In this document: positions 1 through 5,547 of the stretch, piece after piece
Layout: each line of letters starts with the position of its first letter
Position numbering within the stretch: the first letter of the stretch is position 1
The notes under the pieces: generated by a model
What the model was told of the DNA's origin: nothing
Seen by the model: only the letters and a program-made list of their open reading frames with translations
The model's database searches: none
Program-made: the position numbers and the translations under genes
Assembly: GCA_025054905.1 (NCBI GenBank)
Contig: JANWZF010000034.1
Location: forward strand, 1 to 7,108
From: Tepidimonas sp.
GTDB taxonomy: Bacteria; Pseudomonadota; Gammaproteobacteria; Burkholderiales; Burkholderiaceae_C
Direction of reading: 5' to 3'
DNA: 7,108 bases

Positions 1-225
1 GAAGGCGATCCCGGTCTCGGCGCTGACGGCGCGGTAAGGCGGTACGCCGCCGCTAATGGGCACGCGCTGGGACTCTCCCGGCAGCACCGTGATGGCCGAT
101 ACCCCCCCTAAGGACAAAGGCTTACCACTGCCCCCTGGGGATCCCCCTCCTCCGCCACAGCCCACCATGAGGGCGGACATAAAGACGGCCGCCAGCCAGA
201 TCGTGAATCGCTCAAACATGCCCAT
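1..225 (-). CDS. Putative secreted lipoprotein, N-terminal part (gene cut by window edge)
   Basis: I do not recognise this gene; no stop is reached, so 75 codons are visible. The protein begins MGMFERFTIWLAAVF, a short basic start and hydrophobic stretch, followed by a lipobox-like M-V-G-C with Cys23 as the likely lipidated residue. A run of five glycines and a Gly/Ser/Pro linker follow. Residues about 40-75 (ITVLPGESQRVPISGGVPPY) resemble the start of a bacterial Ig-like or beta-sandwich repeat, so the mature protein is probably a beta-rich envelope lipoprotein; that is inference. I prefer the ATG at 225 because GGTGAG (236-231) lies 5 nt upstream; an in-frame ATG at 219 has worse spacing. 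It begins 6 bp after the pilQ stop, so it is probably cotranscribed and perhaps translationally coupled. A pilus-related or pilotin-like role is possible only by position; the visible part does not look like a known TPR-type pilotin. The call that it is a real gene is firm; its function is unknown. Confidence 0.8.
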   Translation of the reverse strand, partial: MGMFERFTIWLAAVFMSALMVGCGGGGGSPGGSGKPLSLGGVSAITVLPGESQRVPISGGVPPYRAVSAETGIAF

Positions 226-231
226 TTTTAC

Positions 232-1560
232 TCACCGCTGGTAAATAACTTCATCGACCACGACCGGCGTCACAAAGACCAAGGTCTCCTTCTTGGCCAG
301 ACTGGTGGAACGGTTTTTGAACAGATTGCCCAACACTGGCACATCCCCCAGGACGGGCACCTTATTGACATCATTGATTTCGTCTTGTTCAAAGATGCCG
401 CCAATCATCACCGTGCCACCATTGTCAACCATCACTTCGGTCTCGACTTCTTTGACGTCGAGCTGAGGACCAGCATCGGTGATACCGACCAGGCGATTCT
501 TGGTGGCCTTGATTTTCATCAAGACCTGCCCACTCGGAGTGATTTGAGGCTCAACTTGAAGCTGTAAGTTGGCATCAACCACGTCGACCACATCTTCAAT
601 TTGCCCCTGGGCGTTGGTTCGCCGTCTGATGAAGCGGAGTTGGTCACCCTGCTTGATAACGGCCTTGCTGAGATCCCCGGTCACCACTTTGGGGCTCGAC
701 ACCACCCGGCCTTGATTATCAGACTCCAGGGCGGATAATTCGAGATTGAGATATCGATTGGCAGCCGGACTAAAAAGCGCGAGCGCAATTCTGGGCACGT
801 CGGCGCCCGCCGAGGCCTTGGCCGGCAGATTGACAAACGAAGTGTTGGCATTGTTCATGAGGTTACCCGTCTGCCCACTGGTGGAGGTGATGGCATCATA
901 CGACGCGCCCACCGCCACGCGTGCTCCCCCTCCCAGGGAATAACCGGCGTCCCCGCCACGAATGGCACGAAGATCGGCGCCACCCAGTCTTATGCCCAGG
1001 GATCGACTGAAACCTTCCCGCGCCTCGACGATGCGGGCCTGTATCATCACCTGCCGCTTGGGCGCATCGATTTTACGGATATATTCCCGCACCGCCTCCA
1101 AACGAGAGGAAACATCCGTGACAAAGATTTGATTGGTCCGTTCATCAGCGACAGCTGAACCGCGCTCGGACAAAAAGCGATTCCCTGCTCCCTTCTCCGT
1201 GCTCACCGTCCGTTGATTCAGGACCTCCGCAACCTCCTTCGCCTTGCCAAAATTGAGGCGAAACACCTCGGTGCGCAGCGGCTCCAATTCTTCCAGTTTC
1301 CTTCCCACTTCTCTCTGGGCCAAAGCCTCCTCGTCCAGCTCTTTCTTGGGCGCAACGCGTATCACACTGCCTTCGACTTTCCGCCCCAACTGCTTGGACT
1401 CAAGAATGATATCGAAAGCTTGATCCCACGGAACATCCTTGAGCCTCAATGTCAAAGTTCCCTGAACGGACTCGGAGGCAATGATGTTGAAACCGGTAAA
1501 GTCTGCAATCACCTGCAGCAAAGCCCTGACGTCAATATTCTGAAAATTGAGGGTAATTTT
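232..1560. other. Low-GC segment covering the secretin core of pilQ
   Basis: A hand count gives 722 G/C of 1320 bases (54.7%) for 241-1560, against 290 of 420 (69%) for 1561-1980. A sample of about 60 codons near the 3' end of pilQ has roughly 61% GC at third positions, compared with about 85% in a similar sample from the AMIN region. The change comes within one or two 60-base lines around 1500-1600, at codons about 280-290. The reading frame is intact across it. The region left of pilQ (1-240) is back to 65%. An origin by recombination with a lower-GC donor is inferred. Confidence 0.7.
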
Positions 1561-2418
1561 TTCACCCCGATATCTCGCGCCGGGCAAGAGCTTGTTCGGA
1601 TCCGGCTTGACCGGTCGCACCTCCAGCACGAACTGGGTGTCGCTCTGGTAGGCGCTGTGCTCCCACTCACCCGCGTTTTCCACCAGCAGGCGCACCCGGT
1701 CACCCGCCTGGGTTGCCGTGATGGTGCGCACCGGCGTGCCGAAATCGGAGACATCCAGACGCCGACGCAGCCCTTCGGGCAGCGTGCTGCGTTGGAATTC
1801 GACCACCACGTTGCGTCCCTGGGGACGGATATCCACGGGGGTCTGGGCACTGCCCAACTGCACGATCACGCGGCCTGCGGCATCGTCGCCCCGGCGAAAG
1901 TCGATGTCGGCCAGGGTGGCGTTGCCCGCTGCGGGCCCGGTGCCCGCCAACGTCGGCGCCGCCGCTGGGCTGGTTGCCGCTGGCGGCTGCAAGGTGACCA
2001 ACAGAACGTTGCCCTCGGCGCGCGCCTCATACGGAACGTTGCGCACCAGATTGAGCACGACGCGGGTGCGCTCGCCGGCCTCAATGACGTTGACCGAGCG
2101 CAGATTGCCCTGGTTGACCTCCAGCGAACTCTTGCCCGTCGCGTTGCGGGTGGCCGGAAAATCCAATGCGATGCGCGGCGGAGTCGGGGTCGCAAAGCCG
2201 GCCGGCACGCCGGGCAGTGGCGCCGCCGTCTCGATGCGCACCACTTCACTGCCACCGACCACGCTGGCGCTGATCGCGCGAATCGCCTCCTGCGCCTCGG
2301 CCGCTGGAGCCAGCATCAGCAGCAGCCCAGCCGCCAGGGCTCCAACTTCATAGCGCAAGCCCTGCCGCGAGGCCGGCTGAGCCGCCCTCCCCCCACAGAA
2401 GCCATCTCGCTCATTCAT
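232..2418 (-). CDS. pilQ: Type IV pilus outer-membrane secretin PilQ
   Basis: PilQ (728 aa) forms the outer-membrane pore through which the type IV pilus is extended and retracted. A signal peptide is visible (hydrophobic 26-40, likely cut after A-E-A42). Two AMIN-type peptidoglycan-binding domains follow, at about 47-145 and 168-269, joined by an Ala/Pro-rich linker. Next come an N0/STN domain (about 284-356, with NFQNIDVRALLQVIADFTGF), an N1 domain (about 382-453) and the secretin barrel (about 455-722). The barrel has RYLNLELSALE, VVSSPKVVT, VEPQITPSG, GGTVMIGGIFE, VPVLGDVPVLGNLFKN and a final LVFVTPVVV. The length is normal for PilQ. The start at 2418 is chosen because GGAAGGA lies 8 nt upstream and the ATG overlaps the pilP stop as ATGA; the frame stays open upstream to 2871, but that extension runs through pilP and has no PilQ character. 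Oddities: GC and codon use change sharply near codon 287, and residues about 591-615 differ from the usual PilQ pattern. Identity is firm. Confidence 0.96.
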   Translation of the reverse strand: MNERDGFCGGRAAQPASRQGLRYEVGALAAGLLLMLAPAAEAQEAIRAISASVVGGSEVVRIETAAPLPGVPAGFATPTPPRIALDFPATRNATGKSSLEVNQGNLRSVNVIEAGERTRVVLNLVRNVPYEARAEGNVLLVTLQPPAATSPAAAPTLAGTGPAAGNATLADIDFRRGDDAAGRVIVQLGSAQTPVDIRPQGRNVVVEFQRSTLPEGLRRRLDVSDFGTPVRTITATQAGDRVRLLVENAGEWEHSAYQSDTQFVLEVRPVKPDPNKLLPGARYRGEKITLNFQNIDVRALLQVIADFTGFNIIASESVQGTLTLRLKDVPWDQAFDIILESKQLGRKVEGSVIRVAPKKELDEEALAQREVGRKLEELEPLRTEVFRLNFGKAKEVAEVLNQRTVSTEKGAGNRFLSERGSAVADERTNQIFVTDVSSRLEAVREYIRKIDAPKRQVMIQARIVEAREGFSRSLGIRLGGADLRAIRGGDAGYSLGGGARVAVGASYDAITSTSGQTGNLMNNANTSFVNLPAKASAGADVPRIALALFSPAANRYLNLELSALESDNQGRVVSSPKVVTGDLSKAVIKQGDQLRFIRRRTNAQGQIEDVVDVVDANLQLQVEPQITPSGQVLMKIKATKNRLVGITDAGPQLDVKEVETEVMVDNGGTVMIGGIFEQDEINDVNKVPVLGDVPVLGNLFKNRSTSLAKKETLVFVTPVVVDEVIYQR

Positions 2419-2963
2419 TTGCCTGTTCCTTCCAGCAATTGCAGCGTCGTGGTGCGCTCCACCCATTCGCCCGCCGCATCCTGCACGATCTCGCGCAGGG
2501 TGATCTGGTGCTCGCTGATCGCCGTGACCCGGCCCAAGTTTTGCCCCAGATAACTGCCCACCCTCACCTGGTGGATCAGGCCGTTGGCGCGCACCAGCGC
2601 CACGCGCTGCGCACCTTTCTGGATTGATCCCACCATGGCCATCGCATCCAGCGGGACATCCTCCAGTGGCTCGCGCGCACGCCGTTGCTCGGCCAGCAAC
2701 AGGCTCGAAAGCGCGGGATTGCTGCTGTCGCTGCGCAGGGCGCGCACCAACTTGTCGTCGCTGAACGGTGACAGCTCGGCGTCCACCTGGTACGACTCCG
2801 GCTGGAAGGCGGTTGGCGGACGCACCGGCTCGATCCTCGGGTTGGCCTGGGCACGTTGCTGCGCCATCCACTGTGTCAGGTCGTCATCCAAACCGAAGCA
2901 GCCCGCCAGTGCGACCGTGGCCACCAGCCCCCCAACGCCCATGCTGCGACGCACGCGGTTCAT
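2415..2963 (-). CDS. pilP: Type IV pilus inner-membrane lipoprotein PilP
   Basis: PilP (182 aa) is the lipoprotein that links the PilN-PilO inner-membrane pair to the periplasmic N0 region of PilQ. A lipoprotein signal is clear: basic MNRVRR, a hydrophobic segment (about 9-20), then lipobox L-A-G-C with Cys22 as the lipidated residue. An extended, probably disordered arm follows (about 25-75, including PRIEPVRPP and ELSPFSDDKL). A C-terminal beta domain runs from about 105 to 178, with AMVGSIQKG, ALVRANGLIHQVRVGSYLG and ITLREIVQDAAGEW, the typical PilP pattern. The start has AGGGAGG (2976-2970) 6 nt upstream and overlaps the pilO stop as ATGA. The 3' end overlaps the pilQ start in the same way, which suggests translational coupling along the operon. 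Length is normal for the family and GC matches the upstream pil genes. Confidence 0.95.
   Translation of the reverse strand: MNRVRRSMGVGGLVATVALAGCFGLDDDLTQWMAQQRAQANPRIEPVRPPTAFQPESYQVDAELSPFSDDKLVRALRSDSSNPALSSLLLAEQRRAREPLEDVPLDAMAMVGSIQKGAQRVALVRANGLIHQVRVGSYLGQNLGRVTAISEHQITLREIVQDAAGEWVERTTTLQLLEGTGK
2427..2433 (-). promoter_or_regulatory. Ribosome binding site that fixes the pilQ start
   Basis: GGAAGGA on the minus strand lies 8 nt before the ATG at 2418 and within the last codons of pilP. It supports the 728-residue PilQ over the in-frame upstream extension that reaches 2871. Confidence 0.75.
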
Positions 2964-3664
2964 CGCTTGCCTCCCTGCTGGGCTTTCTTCGCCTCGGCCT
3001 TACGGTTGAGCACCTCTTCCGGGTCGAGATAACGGAACGTCTTGGCCGTGGCTTCCAGCGTCAGCTGGTCGTTACGGTTGGGTGTGACGCCAATCGACAG
3101 GTTGTTGAGCGTCACGATGCGCGACAGGTGGGCCACGTCGGCTACGAAATGCCCGATCTGGTGGTACGAACCCGAAACGCGCAGCGTGATGGGCAGCTCG
3201 GCGTAATAGTCTCGCACCTCTTCCTGACCGGGTCGAAACAGTTCGAACTGCAGACCGCGCCCGATGCCGGCCTGGTTGATGTCGGACAGCAGGGCATCCA
3301 TCTCGGCCCGGCTGGGCAGCTGCTTTTCCAGCTGCACCACGTACTGACGCACTTGTTCGAGCTGCTCCTTGTACGCGTCCAGCGCGGCAGCTTTGGCCAC
3401 CTTCTGGGTGTATTGTGCGCGCAATTCGCCTTCGCGCTGCTGGGCACGTTCCAGCGCCGCATCTCGATCGGACAGCCAGACATGCCACAGCCCGACCCAC
3501 ACGAGCACAGCCACCGCCACCAGCAGCAAGGCGCGTGGCAAGACCGGCCAACGCGAGGGGTCATTGGGATCCAGACCGGTGAACTGGCGCTGCAGCCGCT
3601 GCTGCAGTGCGGCCCAGTCGATGCGGGCGGGACGGGCGATGGGCTTGCCGCGGAAGGTGGCCAT
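2960..3664 (-). CDS. pilO: Type IV pilus inner-membrane assembly protein PilO
   Basis: PilO (234 aa) is a bitopic inner-membrane protein that pairs with PilN and, with PilP, forms the alignment complex between the inner-membrane machinery and PilQ. A cytoplasmic N-terminus of about 40 residues precedes one membrane segment (about 42-63, VLPRALLLVAVAVLVWVGLW). A charged coiled coil follows (about 68-115), then a periplasmic ferredoxin-like domain (about 118-213) with FELFRPG, YYAELPITLRVSGSYHQIGHF and SRIVTLNNLS, which are characteristic of betaproteobacterial PilO. The C-terminus is a basic tail ending GGKR. AGGGAG (3676-3671) lies 6 nt before the ATG, and the gene starts 21 bp after the pilN stop. 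Its own stop overlaps the pilP start as ATGA. Nothing is missing or broken. Confidence 0.95.
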   Translation of the reverse strand: MATFRGKPIARPARIDWAALQQRLQRQFTGLDPNDPSRWPVLPRALLLVAVAVLVWVGLWHVWLSDRDAALERAQQREGELRAQYTQKVAKAAALDAYKEQLEQVRQYVVQLEKQLPSRAEMDALLSDINQAGIGRGLQFELFRPGQEEVRDYYAELPITLRVSGSYHQIGHFVADVAHLSRIVTLNNLSIGVTPNRNDQLTLEATAKTFRYLDPEEVLNRKAEAKKAQQGGKR

Positions 3665-3685
3665 GACGTGCTCCCTGCAGGGCCC

Positions 3686-4285
3686 TCAAGGAGTGCGCGG
3701 CCCCGCACCGGCCGGAGCCGATGCAGGCCGTTGGCCCTGCGTGACGCGCAGCGAAAAATGAAACACCCGGCGCTGCCCGCCAGGGTTGAGGTTCATCGTC
3801 GTGGCCACGATTTCGATCAACTGGGGCTGGGTCAACCACGGGCTGGCACTGCCTAGGTTGCGCAGCAACTCCGACACCCGCTCCTGCGACTGTGCCACGC
3901 CACTGATCGCGATGACCGTGCCTTCCTGCTTGATCGAGCGCAGCGCCACGCCGTTGGGCAGCTGGCGCACCATTTCGTTGAGCAGATGCACCGGCAAGTT
4001 CCGGTCGGCCTGCAGGCTCTCGACCGCGGTCTGGCGCGCCTTGAGGGCCTCGAGCTCTTCCTGCAGCGTGGCGATTTCCTTGATCTGCGCATCGAGCCGC
4101 GCGATTTCCTGTTGCAACAACTGGTTGCGTGCTTCTTGCACACCCAGTCGCGCCTCATACACTGCAAACACGACGGCGGCCGCACCGATGCCCACCAACA
4201 CCGCCAGACCCAGCTGGACGTAAAACGCCTCGCGCCGCTTTTTGCGCGCCCATTCACGGTGCGGCAGCAGGTTGATGGCGATCAT
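3686..4285 (-). CDS. pilN: Type IV pilus inner-membrane assembly protein PilN
   Basis: PilN (199 aa) is a bitopic inner-membrane protein; its cytoplasmic N-terminal tail binds PilM and its periplasmic domain pairs with PilO. The conserved PilM-binding tail is at the very start, with INLLPHRE at residues 4-11, followed by a basic KKRRE stretch. One membrane segment lies at about 23-43. A coiled coil covers about 46-92 (QLLQQEIARLDAQIKEIATL), and a periplasmic ferredoxin-like domain about 97-182 (LLNEMVRQLPNGVALRSIKQ, then VAQSQERVSELLRNL). The tail is Ala/Pro-rich. The start is well fixed: a strong GGAGGT (4298-4293), placed inside the end of pilM, lies 7 nt upstream, and the ATG shares ATGA with the pilM stop. 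Length is at the usual size for the family. Confidence 0.95.
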   Translation of the reverse strand: MIAINLLPHREWARKKRREAFYVQLGLAVLVGIGAAAVVFAVYEARLGVQEARNQLLQQEIARLDAQIKEIATLQEELEALKARQTAVESLQADRNLPVHLLNEMVRQLPNGVALRSIKQEGTVIAISGVAQSQERVSELLRNLGSASPWLTQPQLIEIVATTMNLNPGGQRRVFHFSLRVTQGQRPASAPAGAGPRTP

Positions 4286-5367
4286 GGCCCATACCTCCGC
4301 AGGGCCAGGCCCGTGGCCACCAGATACGACGTGGCCTCCATGGCCAGGCGTGCGGCCGGAATCGACGGCGAGACGGTCATCCCCTCGAACGGATGGAGCA
4401 CCGAAGCCGTGAAGCCAGTTTGCAACGTCACCGCCTGCGCCAACCCGGGCAACAGAGCCGAGCCCCCCGAAAGCAGGATGTGGTCGACCTTGCTGTGCGG
4501 CGTGCTGGTGAAAAAGAATTGCAGCGCCCGTCCGAGTTCCTGGCCAAGACCATCCAGGAATGGCTGCAACACCGTCTGACCGTAATCCGGCGGCAGCCCC
4601 GCGCCGCCCTGCTTCTTGCGCAGCTCGGCTTCCTCCCGCGACAAGCCATACTGGCGCTGGATCATCTCGGTCAGGCCTTCGCCACCGATGGGCTGGTCGC
4701 GCTCGTAAATCATCTCATCGTTGCGCACGACCTGCAGCGAGGTGGACTGCGAGCCGATTTCGAACAGCGCCACCAGCAGATGGTGTCCCCCGCCCGGCAG
4801 GCGATCGATGGCGCGCCGTGCCGCCAGACGCGACGCATACGGCTCGATATCCATGATCACCGGCTCAAGCCCCGCGGCTTCAGCCACACCCTGGCGATCG
4901 TTGACCTTTTCTTTGCGCGAGGCCGCCACCAGCACCTCCTGGTAGCCCGCGGCGGTGGGCGAAGGCCCGACGACGCAAAAATCCAGCGCCACATCCGACA
5001 AGGGAGAGGGGATCAGCTGCGCCAACTCAGCCTCCACCTGAAGTTCCAGCTGGTCGTCATCCAGCCCGGCCGGCAGGCTGATCTTGCGCGTGATGACGGC
5101 CGAACCCGGCAGAGCCAGCGCTGCGCGCCGCGTACGTGTGCCGGCTTTGCGCACCAGCCGGCGCAAGGCTTCGGCAACCTCATCGAACTTTTCGATGTTG
5201 CCTTCGTGGACCCAGCCCCGCTCCATGGGCTCGATGGCGCAATGCAGCAGGCGCAAGCTGCCACCACGGTCACGCCCCAGCTCCACCAGCTTGAGCGTGG
5301 AGGAACTGATGTCGATGCCCAGCAGCGGGGCCGGTTGCCGACGTATCCAGGATCCCAGCGCGATCAA
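4282..5367 (-). CDS. pilM: Type IV pilus actin-like ATPase PilM
   Basis: PilM (361 aa from the chosen start) is a cytoplasmic actin-fold, FtsA-like protein that binds ATP and the PilN tail. Visible motifs: phosphate-1 loop LLGIDISSSTLKLVEL (15-30), ALPGSAVI (85-92), phosphate-2-like FEIGSQSTSL (202-211), GGEGLTEMI (228-236) and the adenosine-type LLSGGSALLPGL (298-309). The segment ALQFFFTSTPHSKVDH is typical of PilM. I place the start at TTG 5367 because the resulting N-terminus (M)IALGSWIRR matches the usual PilM start and G-rich GGGGGT (5379-5374) lies 6 nt upstream. An in-frame GTG at 5403 would add 12 residues (373 aa) and cannot be excluded. The phosphate-2 position carries Glu203 where many actin-like ATPases have Asp. 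First gene of the operon, divergent from ponA. Identity is firm, the start less so. Confidence 0.94.
   Translation of the reverse strand: MIALGSWIRRQPAPLLGIDISSSTLKLVELGRDRGGSLRLLHCAIEPMERGWVHEGNIEKFDEVAEALRRLVRKAGTRTRRAALALPGSAVITRKISLPAGLDDDQLELQVEAELAQLIPSPLSDVALDFCVVGPSPTAAGYQEVLVAASRKEKVNDRQGVAEAAGLEPVIMDIEPYASRLAARRAIDRLPGGGHHLLVALFEIGSQSTSLQVVRNDEMIYERDQPIGGEGLTEMIQRQYGLSREEAELRKKQGGAGLPPDYGQTVLQPFLDGLGQELGRALQFFFTSTPHSKVDHILLSGGSALLPGLAQAVTLQTGFTASVLHPFEGMTVSPSIPAARLAMEATSYLVATGLALRRYGP
4293..4298 (-). promoter_or_regulatory. Strong ribosome binding site for pilN inside pilM
   Basis: GGAGGT on the minus strand is 7 nt from the pilN ATG and sits in the last codons of pilM. With the ATGA stop/start overlap, this allows both reinitiation and independent ribosome entry at pilN. 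Confidence 0.7.
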
Positions 5368-5421
5368 AATCCCACCCCCGGTTACCCTTTCGTGGGCGCC
5401 CACGGCGCCTATCGGGTTTCA

Positions 5422-5451
5422 ATCCTAGCAGCAATACTGGGGCACGGTCAC
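5422..5451 (-). promoter_or_regulatory. Possible sigma-70 promoter for the pilM operon
   Basis: Reading the minus strand, GTGACC (5451-5446, 4 of 6 to TTGACA) and TAGGAT (5427-5422, 4 of 6 to TATAAT) are separated by 18 bp. Transcription would start near 5415, upstream of both candidate pilM starts. The match is modest; it is offered because the pil operon must be read from this divergent gap and no better pair is seen. Confidence 0.35.
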
Positions 5452-5529
5452 TGGCGTACCACCTCAACCGCGCGCGGGCGTTGCCCACAACCCACACCGG
5501 GTTCGACCGCATCGCCCGCTGCGGCTTTC

Positions 5530-5535
5530 TATAAT
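5530..5535 (+). promoter_or_regulatory. Consensus -10 box (TATAAT) for ponA
   Basis: A perfect sigma-70-type TATAAT stands in otherwise GC-rich DNA, 12 nt before the ponA ATG. No good -35 hexamer is seen at 16-19 bp upstream; the nearest similarity (TCGACC, 5503-5508) would need a 21-bp spacer. Transcription would be expected to start near 5541-5543, leaving a leader of only about 5-7 nt. That the box is functional is inferred from its sequence and position. Confidence 0.6.
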
Positions 5536-5547
5536 CCCGCGTCCTCC

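Larger units (their letters stand above)
5368..5547. other. Divergent intergenic region between pilM and ponA
   Basis: These 180 bp carry the ponA -10 box at the right end and a weak candidate pilM promoter on the left. No terminator-like hairpin followed by T's, no RNA gene and no clear operator repeat was found. If pilM starts at GTG 5403, the gap shrinks to 144 bp. Confidence 0.7.

Noticed and set aside
226..240. Terminator between pilQ and the lipoprotein gene
   Set aside because: Only 6 bp separate the genes and no stem-loop with a T-run is present; the AAAA there belongs to the spacer before the ATG.
900..960. GC-rich patch (about 77%) within the low-GC part of pilQ as a second recombination boundary
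   Set aside because: It is a single 60-base line encoding a Gly/Ala/Arg-rich loop (GYSLGGGARVAVGAS), so amino-acid content explains the local GC rise.
1213..2553. 446-codon plus-strand open frame opposite pilQ/pilP
   Set aside because: It is antisense to clearly conserved PilQ and PilP, has no recognisable domain and has His/Gln/Arg-rich composition typical of a shadow frame in GC-rich DNA.
2419..2871. In-frame upstream extension of pilQ (879-residue version)
   Set aside because: It lies within pilP in another frame, has low-complexity Arg/Ala/Gly composition and no PilQ similarity; the ATG at 2418 has a good ribosome binding site and is followed by a signal peptide.
2768..3856. 362-codon plus-strand open frame opposite pilP/pilO/pilN
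   Set aside because: It spans three conserved genes on the other strand and shows no family features.
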